The notes under the pieces are model-generated. The model saw nothing but the letters and a program-made list of their open reading frames with translations. It did not search any database and was not told the origin of the DNA. A stretch of 31,486 bases of DNA, taken from assembly GCA_964582525.1 (NCBI GenBank), contig CAZOSP010000036.1, positions 1-31,486 of the forward strand, read 5' to 3'. Numbering within the stretch: position 1 is the first letter of the stretch; each line of letters starts with the position of its first letter. This document shows, piece after piece, positions 6,760-12,667 of this stretch. Made by a program: the position numbers and the translations under genes. The DNA comes from BB31 sp964582525 (GTDB lineage: Bacteria > Pseudomonadota > Gammaproteobacteria > Beggiatoales > Beggiatoaceae).

Positions 6760-8944
6760 ATTCAGCCAGCACAAAATCAATTTTTTTCTCGTCTAAATCT
6801 ACCCGCACCACCTTGACTTCTAAGCGATCTGATAAGCGGTAAACCTTACCGCCACGCTCGCCTTTAAGACAGTGATGAGTTGGATCAAATTGATAATAAT
6901 CATTTTTCAGCGCGGTGACATGCACTAAACCTTCAATGAAAATGTCATCCAGTTCGACAAATAGTCCGAAAGCAGTCACGGCAGTCACAGTGCCGGTGTA
7001 AACATCTCCCACTTTGTCGCGCATGTATTCGCATTTCAGCCAAGCCACCACGTCGCGGGTTGCCTCGTCAGCGCGGCGTTCTGTGGTCGAACAATGTTCG
7101 CCTAGTGCCTCCATGTCTTCGTGTCCATAACGAAATGTCGCGGGGAGCTTGTCTTCTAAACAATGCCGAATGGCGCGATGCACTAGCAGGTCTGGATAAC
7201 GTCGAATCGGCGAAGTGAAATGCGCATAGGCTTCATAGGACAAGCCAAAATGTCCAGCATTATTCGGTGTATAGACTGCCATGCGCAGGCTGCGCAGCAA
7301 CACGGTTTGAATCATGTGCCGATCCGGACGCTCGCGGATACCGTCAATCAATTTGGCATAATGCTTGGCTTGGGGCGCGTCGCCACCGTATAGACGCAAG
7401 CCCAACGCGCCTAAAAAAGTGCGCAATTCAGTCAGTTTGTCCTCGCTGGGACCTTCGTGAACCCGATATAACAAAGGCATTTCTTGCGCAGCAAGAAATT
7501 CTGCGGTTGCCACATTTGCCAGCAACATCATTTCCTCAATTAAGCGGTGCGCGTCATTGCGCACGACCGGCACAATGCTGCTGATCTTTTTCTGATCATC
7601 AAAAACAATGCGCGTTTCGGTGGTGTCAAAATCCAAAGCCCCGCGTTTTTCGCGGCGTTTGCTGAGTAATTGATAGAGCTGCTGAAGATGTTGAAGGTGC
7701 GGCAGAATGTCTGCTGGCACAGCTTGCGCGTCACCGTCTAGGGCTGCCGCCACCTGTGTGTAGGTCAGCCGTGCATGGGAGTTCATCACACCCGCAAAAA
7801 AGCGCGAACGGCGCATGGTACCGTGATGTGAAATACTCATTTCGCACACCATACAGAGGCGATCAACCTGCGGATTGAGTGAGCAAAGTCCGTTGGACAA
7901 GGCTTCAGGTAACATTGGCACCACGCGGTCGGGGAAATAAACTGAAGTGCCGCGGGTTTTGGCTTCTGCGTCTAAGGCAGAATCGGGCTTGACATAGTGC
8001 GATACATCAGCAATCGCCACCAGCAATCGCCAGCCCTTGCCTTGTGGTTCGCAATACACGGCATCATCAAAATCGCGGGCGGTTTCGCCATCAATGGTGA
8101 CTAATGGCAGTGCGCGTAAGTCCTCGCGGTTTTTCTTGGCTTTGCTAGGAACATAGGAAGGGAGTTTAGCCGCCGCCTGTTCGACTTCAGGCGACCACTC
8201 CGAAGGGATGCTGTGATCACGGATAGCAATGTCAGTACTCATGCCCGGGTCCATGTGATCGCCAAGAATTTCTACAATACGCCCTACCGGTGGATGGTGT
8301 TTATTCGGTTGCTCAATGAGTTGCACCGTGACGATCTGTCCGTGTTGCGCAGCTTGTGTATTTTCCGGAGGAATCAGAATATCTTGCGCAATGCGGCGAT
8401 TATTTGCCTCAACAAAGTTGACCCCATGCTCAGAAAAAAATCGCCCTACTAAAGATTGATTGGCACGCTCTAGGACTTCGACCAATGCCCCTTCGCGGCG
8501 ACCTTTGCGATCAATGCCGACCACATTGACCATGGCTAAATCGCCATGCAGCAAGCCGCGCATTTGTTTTTCAGACAAAAATAAATCGCTGCCACCTTCT
8601 TCGGGAACTAAAAAGCCGTAACCGTCGGGATGCCCTATCACGCGCCCTTTGATGAGGTTCATTTTTTTCGGTAAACCGTAATCACCACGCCGATTGCGGA
8701 TGATCTGCCCGTCGCGCTCCATCGCTTTTAAGCGGCGGCGCAAAGCCTCTTGGCGATCTTCATCATCTGCTTTAATGTCTAGGCAAGCGGCAATATCATT
8801 GCGCGTCATGGGAACGCCGGAATCAGCAAGTTGCTGAATAATTAACTCGCGGCTAGGAATGGGATTGGCGTATTTCTGCGCTTCGCGTTCCGCAAAAGGA
8901 TCGCGTAAATTTTTCGCTGAGTCTGTTTTTTTCTTTCTTGACAA
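6758..8944 (-). CDS. rnr: Ribonuclease R
   Basis: RNase R is a 3'-5' exoribonuclease that degrades structured RNA and, with SmpB-tmRNA, defective mRNA. The 728-residue protein has an N-terminal winged-helix region (about 30-95), cold-shock-like OB domains (about 96-245), the RNB catalytic domain and a C-terminal S1 domain (about 645-725). The catalytic acidic cluster is D285, D291, D293, D294 in TIDGETARDFDDAV. The start codon is TTG at 8944, with AAGGA eight bases upstream; the next in-frame ATG is at residue 46 and would remove the N-terminal domain. The basic tail common in enterobacterial RNase R is absent. The promoter of the divergent tRNA-Leu gene overlaps this start. Confidence 0.96.
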   Translation of the reverse strand: MSRKKKTDSAKNLRDPFAEREAQKYANPIPSRELIIQQLADSGVPMTRNDIAACLDIKADDEDRQEALRRRLKAMERDGQIIRNRRGDYGLPKKMNLIKGRVIGHPDGYGFLVPEEGGSDLFLSEKQMRGLLHGDLAMVNVVGIDRKGRREGALVEVLERANQSLVGRFFSEHGVNFVEANNRRIAQDILIPPENTQAAQHGQIVTVQLIEQPNKHHPPVGRIVEILGDHMDPGMSTDIAIRDHSIPSEWSPEVEQAAAKLPSYVPSKAKKNREDLRALPLVTIDGETARDFDDAVYCEPQGKGWRLLVAIADVSHYVKPDSALDAEAKTRGTSVYFPDRVVPMLPEALSNGLCSLNPQVDRLCMVCEMSISHHGTMRRSRFFAGVMNSHARLTYTQVAAALDGDAQAVPADILPHLQHLQQLYQLLSKRREKRGALDFDTTETRIVFDDQKKISSIVPVVRNDAHRLIEEMMLLANVATAEFLAAQEMPLLYRVHEGPSEDKLTELRTFLGALGLRLYGGDAPQAKHYAKLIDGIRERPDRHMIQTVLLRSLRMAVYTPNNAGHFGLSYEAYAHFTSPIRRYPDLLVHRAIRHCLEDKLPATFRYGHEDMEALGEHCSTTERRADEATRDVVAWLKCEYMRDKVGDVYTGTVTAVTAFGLFVELDDIFIEGLVHVTALKNDYYQFDPTHHCLKGERGGKVYRLSDRLEVKVVRVDLDEKKIDFVLAE

Positions 8945-8966
8945 GGTAAATGTCCTTATTTATTAT
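8938..8966 (+). promoter_or_regulatory. Sigma-70 promoter of tRNA-Leu
   Basis: TTGACA (8938-8943) and TATTAT (8961-8966) are separated by exactly 17 bases, 21 bases before the mature tRNA 5' end. A GC-rich stretch follows the -10 box, as in many stable-RNA promoters. The -35 box covers the rnr start codon. Confidence 0.8.
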
Positions 8967-8987
8967 GTCCGCCTTTACCGCCCTCAT

Positions 8988-9074
8988 GCCGAGGTGGCGA
9001 AATTGGTAGACGCGCTAGCTTCAGGTGCTAGTTGGGGAAACTCAGTGGAGGTTCAAGTCCTCTCCTCGGCACCA
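8988..9074 (+). tRNA. tRNA-Leu (anticodon CAG)
   Basis: The 5' acceptor GCCGAGG pairs with CCTCGGC at 9064-9070, followed by A73 and an encoded CCA. The anticodon stem CTAGC/GCTAG encloses the loop TTCAGGT, giving anticodon CAG. A long variable arm and the T arm GGTTCAAGTCC are present, so it is a class II tRNA of 87 bases including CCA. Confidence 0.96.
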
Positions 9075-9091
9075 TCTTATTCTTCCTCAAT

Positions 9092-9256
9092 TCATTGATT
9101 ATACTGCATCAAATTTGTTCTTAAAGGTAATCCGAAAATTAAATTATTAATGGATAGGGTAACAATTCCGTAGCCTCTGCCTTTGTCTTCTGAATTTTCA
9201 ATTAAATAAGGGTTTCTTATATGAAACTCATTAGAAAGCGACAAGACCTCTAGCAT
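9092..9256 (-). pseudogene. Truncated TenpN-like type III toxin fragment
   Basis: A 54-codon minus-strand frame begins at ATG 9256 and stops at 9092, 18 bp from the tRNA-Leu 3' end. Its middle, KGRGYGIVTLSIN (about 25-37) followed by IFGLPLRTNL (40-49), resembles the N-terminal half of TenpN-like toxins (type III endoribonucleases), which carry an RGYGIV...F-IPLR-N pattern. Family members are much longer, so the C-terminal part is missing and the last residues (MQYNQ) look like read-through. A purine-rich AAGGA about 15 bases upstream is a weak ribosome binding site. The frame lies just downstream of a small RNA with its own terminator, as type III toxin genes do. Family assignment is from memory of the pattern and needs a profile search. 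Confidence 0.5.
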
Positions 9257-9287
9257 TCTATTTCTTTCTATTTCCTTGCCGTTAAGG

Positions 9288-9318
9288 ATAAATAAGAAAA
9301 CCCCAACAAAGGGGCTTT
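9288..9318 (-). terminator. Rho-independent terminator of the small RNA
   Basis: On the minus strand AAAGCCCC-TTTGTT-GGGGTTTT forms an 8-bp stem (one G-T pair) with a 6-base loop, followed by CTTATTTAT. It lies between the structured RNA and the toxin-like fragment. Confidence 0.8.
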
Positions 9319-9398
9319 AACGATACCTTAACTTTAATTGCAGGCATTTCGTTGATAATGCAGGCTCCCTACTGGCGCTGCTTCTTTTAAGGTATCGG
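9297..9398 (-). ncRNA. Small structured RNA, possible type III antitoxin
   Basis: A promoter, a structured segment and a terminator define a transcript of about 100 nt on the minus strand. Its predicted first bases begin the perfect 11-bp stem CGATACCTTAA (plus-strand arms 9387-9397 and 9321-9331). The stem encloses about 55 nt with an inner GCATT/AATGC hairpin and two GCCTGCA-containing segments, a weak direct repeat. The terminator follows 2 nt after the closing stem. In type III toxin-antitoxin loci a repeat-bearing antitoxin RNA with an attenuating terminator precedes the toxin gene, which is the order seen here. Alternatively it is an unrelated regulatory sRNA. Confidence 0.65.
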
Positions 9399-9404
9399 CT
9401 AACT

Positions 9405-9433
9405 ACTGTAGTATAGTTTTGGTAAGTAGTCAA
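9405..9433 (-). promoter_or_regulatory. Sigma-70 promoter of the small RNA
   Basis: On the minus strand TTGACT (9433-9428) and TACAGT (9410-9405) are spaced by 17 bases. The predicted start, 7 nt further, falls at the foot of the CGATACCTTAA stem. An overlapping TATACT at 9415-9410 is too close to the -35 box (12 bases). Confidence 0.7.
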
Positions 9434-9479
9434 CTTAGCATTCTACTTCAAATATACCCAGTCCTAAATTTTTTCAAAC

Positions 9480-9803
9480 TTAAAAAGGTAACTTAAAGCC
9501 TTCTGGCAAACTAAGCCCCCCCGCTGCGGATGCCATTTTTTCTTTACTGTTTTTTTCTACTTTTCGCACTGCATCATTCATAGCAGCAGCGACCAAGTCT
9601 TCCAGCATTTCTTTATCATCGCTCATTAAGCTGCTGTCAATGTCAACTTTGCGCACATCATGACGACCGGTCATGGTAATTTTAACCATGCCGCCGCCCG
9701 ATTCACCAATGATTTCTAATTTCGCCAGTTCTTCTTGCGCTTTTTGCAAATTGCTCTGCATGTCTTGCGCTTGTTTCATTAAGCTTGCGAGTCCGCCTTT
9801 CAT
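9480..9803 (-). CDS. YbaB/EbfC nucleoid-associated protein
   Basis: This 107-residue protein matches the YbaB/EbfC family, small homodimeric DNA-binding proteins associated with the nucleoid. It starts MKGGLASLMKQAQDMQ, followed by a helix-rich stretch, and contains the core GESGGGMVKITMTGRHDVRKVDID (about 33-56), shortened at the C-terminus with LPEGFKLPF. The usual neighbours dnaX and recR are absent; here it follows ppiD by 26 bp and probably shares its transcript. GGGG lies before the start codon. Confidence 0.93.
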   Translation of the reverse strand: MKGGLASLMKQAQDMQSNLQKAQEELAKLEIIGESGGGMVKITMTGRHDVRKVDIDSSLMSDDKEMLEDLVAAAMNDAVRKVEKNSKEKMASAAGGLSLPEGFKLPF

Positions 9804-9829
9804 TAGATCAATCCCCTTGATGTATATGT

Positions 9830-11713
9830 TTATAGTCGGTTTGGATACGTTTTTATCTCAGCCCGTTCTTTTAAGCTCGACAAAAAAGACTGAAATTCAG
9901 TGTGTCCGAAACCGCGCTGTTGTGCGACCACAGCTTGAGGGTTTTCTTGTACTTCTACTTCAGGTGTTTTAATATCCAGCAAGGCTAACACAGCATAATC
10001 ACCGCTATTTAATCGGATAGCGGAATATAATGCATGCTGTTCTGCGGGTTTCCCCATTTTGAAAGCCGTGTCGCGCAATTGAGTTTCAGCTATTTCAGTG
10101 CCGTTACGTGTAATCCAAGCGGGTTTCTCCCAACTCAGCGTTTGTGCTTCCAACAGGCTTTGCCAGTCGCCTTGCTCACGCACAGCGGTGAGTAATTGCT
10201 CACCTAGTTCGGCGGCTTGGGCTTGGCTTTTTTCAATACGCAAGGTTTCCGTAATTTCATCTTTGACAGCGTCTAAAGATTGTGCGGCTGCCGTTTCGTG
10301 CTGTTCAACTCGCAACACCATTAAACGCCCGTCTTCCAGTGTTAAAACTTGGCTGTTTTTTCTGTCTTGTAAAACAGCCACGCTAAAAGCAGCTTCCAAT
10401 ACATCTGCATTGGCTAATAGCCCTTCCGCTTCACCGTCGCGGGTGAATAACGCGCTAGTTTGTTGTTCTAAACCAAGACTGGCAATGATGGGTTGCAAAG
10501 TATCTGGTTGTTCAAAAGCAAGATTGGCAAACTCATCCACCAAAGCTTCAAATTGCATTTGTGCTTCTTCTTGTTGCACTTGCTGCAACAAAATTTCTCG
10601 CACTTCTTCAAATGGCTTGACTTGCTCGGGTTTTATATCAGTGAGTTTAATAATATGAAAACCAAAACGACTTTCCACTAACTCGCTAATTTCCCCCACC
10701 TGCATGGTTTTTACCGCTTCCTCAAAGGGGGCAACCATGCGTCCGCTAGAAAAGAAATCTAAATCACCGCCGCGTGCGGCAGACCCCTTATCTTCAGAAA
10801 ATTCTTCAGCCAGTGCGGCAAAATCTTCGCCAGCTTTAGCGCGTTTTAAGACTTCTTCGGCTTGTTGGCGTGCATCATCAGATGCATTAGACATTAAAAT
10901 GTGGCTGGCTCGCCATTCTGCATCCCGCGTATATTGTGATTTTTGTTGCTCATAGCGTCGTTGCAACAAGTCTTCGCTAATGTCTGTGTTTTGTGCTAAT
11001 TGACTTTTGTCTAGTAATACATAAGCAACACTGACCTTTTCGGGCGTGAAATATTGTTTCTGATGCGCTTCATAATGCGCTTGGATGTCTTCTTCGCTGA
11101 TGTTGATAGCGTCTTTGAAGGCTGAGGCTTTAATGAGTACATAGCTGACTAGACGTTGTTGCTTGTCTAATTGCTGATAATTTTTTTGTTCTAGCGGGGT
11201 TAAAATAGCGGACTCGGATATGCCGTCTTGTAATTGCCCTAACAATAAATCACGGCGTATGATATTTTCAAATTCAACAAGAGAAGGATATTGCGTGCGA
11301 ATCAGTTGTTCATACAAGGCTTTGGAAAATTGTCCATCAGCTTGGAAAGCGGGCATATTATGAATATGTGCTTGTAAAAAAGCATTGCTAATGCGTAATT
11401 GATGGTCTAGTGCGATTTGAAAAAGAATTTCTTCATTAATCATACGCTCTAAAGTGCTTTGTTTGATTTGCCCCTCAAGGCTAGAGAAATCGAAATCGGC
11501 ACCGTAAGAACGCAGGCGTTGAATTTGATTACTGACTTGAAAATCAAAGGCGTATTTGTCAATTTCTTGACCATTGACTTTGGCAACAACAACTGTACTG
11601 CCGCCGCCTATGTATTCTTGAATGCCCCATAAAGCAAAGGGGATAGAAATTAAAATAACGATAACCCAAGCAATCCAACCTTTGGCTTGATCACGAATAC
11701 CTTGCAGCAGCAT
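9830..11713 (-). CDS. ppiD: Periplasmic folding chaperone PpiD
   Basis: PpiD is an inner-membrane-anchored periplasmic chaperone with a parvulin fold that assists proteins leaving the Sec translocon. The 627-residue protein has a cytoplasmic tail, one membrane helix (AWVIVILISIPFALWG, about 15-30) and a SurA-like N-terminal chaperone region. A parvulin domain follows (about 265-360: RASHILM, AEEFSEDKGSAARGGDLDFF, VESRFGFHIIKL), then a long C-terminal chaperone region. It lies beside hupB and lon, interrupted by two tRNA genes; the ppiD-hupB-lon association is common in Gammaproteobacteria. Confidence 0.95.
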   Translation of the reverse strand: MLLQGIRDQAKGWIAWVIVILISIPFALWGIQEYIGGGSTVVVAKVNGQEIDKYAFDFQVSNQIQRLRSYGADFDFSSLEGQIKQSTLERMINEEILFQIALDHQLRISNAFLQAHIHNMPAFQADGQFSKALYEQLIRTQYPSLVEFENIIRRDLLLGQLQDGISESAILTPLEQKNYQQLDKQQRLVSYVLIKASAFKDAINISEEDIQAHYEAHQKQYFTPEKVSVAYVLLDKSQLAQNTDISEDLLQRRYEQQKSQYTRDAEWRASHILMSNASDDARQQAEEVLKRAKAGEDFAALAEEFSEDKGSAARGGDLDFFSSGRMVAPFEEAVKTMQVGEISELVESRFGFHIIKLTDIKPEQVKPFEEVREILLQQVQQEEAQMQFEALVDEFANLAFEQPDTLQPIIASLGLEQQTSALFTRDGEAEGLLANADVLEAAFSVAVLQDRKNSQVLTLEDGRLMVLRVEQHETAAAQSLDAVKDEITETLRIEKSQAQAAELGEQLLTAVREQGDWQSLLEAQTLSWEKPAWITRNGTEIAETQLRDTAFKMGKPAEQHALYSAIRLNSGDYAVLALLDIKTPEVEVQENPQAVVAQQRGFGHTEFQSFLSSLKERAEIKTYPNRL

Positions 11714-11772
11714 TTAATGTTCCTTGTGGCTGAGTAAATAGGTGATAGTAGCAGAATGGAAAAAACGCAGAT

Positions 11773-11809
11773 AAAAAAAAGGGGAGTGCGCTGTTTAAGT
11801 GCATTCCCC
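11773..11809 (-). terminator. Rho-independent terminator of the tRNA-Val/tRNA-Asp unit
   Basis: On the minus strand, GGGGAATGCAC pairs with GCGCACTCCCC (two mismatches) and is followed by eight T residues, immediately downstream of the tRNA-Asp CCA end. Confidence 0.85.
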
Positions 11810-11816
11810 ATTTGTC

Positions 11817-11893
11817 TGGCGGAGCGGACGGGACTCGAACCCGCGACCCCCGGCGTGACAGGCCGATATTCTAACCAACTGAACTACCGCTCC
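11817..11893 (-). tRNA. tRNA-Asp (anticodon GTC)
   Basis: Read on the minus strand, the acceptor GGAGCGG (5') pairs with CCGCTCC (3'), followed by G73 and encoded CCA. The anticodon loop contains GTC (CCTGTCACG) and the T arm is GGGTTCGAGTCCC. G73 and GTC are diagnostic for tRNA-Asp. Confidence 0.97.
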
Positions 11894-11907
11894 AAAAACT
11901 TGTTTAT

Positions 11908-11983
11908 TGGTGGGTGCTGAGGGGTTCGAACCCCCGACCCTCGCCTTGTAAGGGCGATGCTCTACCAGCTGAGCTAAGCACCC
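11908..11983 (-). tRNA. tRNA-Val (anticodon TAC)
   Basis: The minus-strand sequence starts GGGTGCTTAGCTCAGCTGG, has the anticodon loop CTTACAA (anticodon TAC), the T arm GGGGGTTCGAACCCC and encoded ACCA. It lies 14 bp upstream of tRNA-Asp and shares its terminator. Confidence 0.97.
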
Positions 11984-12001
11984 AACCGCTTAAAGGACAG
12001 T

Positions 12002-12029
12002 ATTCTACAGCGGCTAAAAAAAAATGCAA
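12002..12029 (-). promoter_or_regulatory. Sigma-70 promoter of the tRNA-Val/tRNA-Asp unit
   Basis: On the minus strand TTGCAT (12029-12024) and TAGAAT (12007-12002) are spaced by 16 bases, about 19 bases before the tRNA-Val 5' end. Confidence 0.6.
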
Positions 12030-12071
12030 TAGCTAAAATTAAAAAACGTGACAAAAACTAACTGACGCTAC

Positions 12072-12129
12072 GCAATGACCTCTTTTTCGTCTGTCAAAAC
12101 AGACTAACAGGCGAAAAAACTGTCATTGC
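12072..12129. repeat. 58-nt imperfect hairpin downstream of hupB
   Basis: The outer arms GCAATGAC and GTCATTGC pair perfectly, TTTTTCG pairs with CGAAAAA further in, and GTCTG/CAGAC caps the structure around TCAAAA. On the minus strand it lies 74 bp beyond the hupB stop and has an internal T-run, so it may end hupB transcription. Its long symmetrical form would also fit a small MITE-like insertion. Confidence 0.5.
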
Positions 12130-12162
12130 TACACTGAATTTACACGTGTTGCGCGTCAAGCG

Positions 12163-12195
12163 GCGTTTCGCAGCAAAAAGCACCCAGCGCGTAAG
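12163..12195 (-). repeat. Short dispersed repeat, also present at 23733-23762
   Basis: On the minus strand this reads TTACGCGCTGGGTGCTTTTT then GCTGCGAAA; the plus strand at 23733-23762 has the same sequence with only a few differences. Both copies are intergenic. No function is apparent. Confidence 0.5.
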
Positions 12196-12203
12196 GCGAG
12201 AAA

Positions 12204-12476
12204 TTAATTGACCGCATCTTTCAAGGCTTTACCCGGTTTAAAGTTAGGGACTTTAGCCGCTTTGATGTCAATCGGATCGCCGGTGCGTGGATTACGTCCG
12301 GTGCGTGCCGGGCGTTCCCGTACTGAAAAAGTGCCAAAACCAATTAAAGTGACAGTGTCATCTTCGCTTAAGGCTTGGGTGACCGCGTCTAACATGCCGT
12401 CAACGGCTTTACCGGCATCCGCTTTAGAGATGCTGGCTGTTTCGGCAACTGCTTGGACTAACTCAGATTTATTCAT
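12204..12476 (-). CDS. hupB: DNA-binding protein HU, beta-type
   Basis: HU is a small dimeric histone-like protein that bends and compacts DNA. The 90-residue protein begins MNKSELVQAVAETA and has the family signature GFGTFSVRERPARTGRNPRTG (about residues 46-66), which includes the DNA-contacting beta arm with its tip proline (NPRTG). GGGGG lies just before the start. It sits between lon and the tRNA genes, the order seen in many Gammaproteobacteria, which supports the hupB assignment rather than ihf. Confidence 0.95.
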   Translation of the reverse strand: MNKSELVQAVAETASISKADAGKAVDGMLDAVTQALSEDDTVTLIGFGTFSVRERPARTGRNPRTGDPIDIKAAKVPNFKPGKALKDAVN

Positions 12477-12607
12477 TTTACCCCCATTTAGATTATTTCA
12501 AGGATTTCGTCAGATGAAGAAAAATCGCACAATGCGCAAAGTTTTAGCACGTTTTGTACCAGTCAGCCAAATTTTTCTTGCAGTGAACGAAAAAACCTTG
12601 CTTGAAC

Positions 12608-12642
12608 TAGGGCTGACGGCGTGTTTCGTGCTATCAGCCCTA
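12608..12642 (-). terminator. Hairpin downstream of lon
   Basis: TAGGGCTGA (12608-12616) and TCAGCCCTA (12634-12642) form a perfect 9-bp stem 26 bp after the lon stop. On the minus strand a T6 run follows only about 11 bases later, so termination is probable but not canonical. It could alternatively be an operator for hupB. Confidence 0.45.
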
Positions 12643-12667
12643 ATCATTACAGATTCAGCTTAATATC

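Noticed and set aside
8988..9074. Integrated element using tRNA-Leu as attachment site
   Set aside because: No integrase and no second copy of the tRNA 3' end is visible in the window, so only the toxin-fragment truncation hints at it.
8859..9098. Plus-strand open frame across the rnr start and tRNA-Leu
   Set aside because: It translates through a complete tRNA and its promoter, so it is a chance frame.
10098..10658. 186-codon frame opposite ppiD
   Set aside because: Serine/cysteine-rich composition typical of an antisense shadow; ppiD on the other strand has full family motifs.
12208..12663. 151-codon frame opposite hupB
   Set aside because: Shadow of hupB continuing into its leader; the hairpin at 12608-12642 lies inside it.
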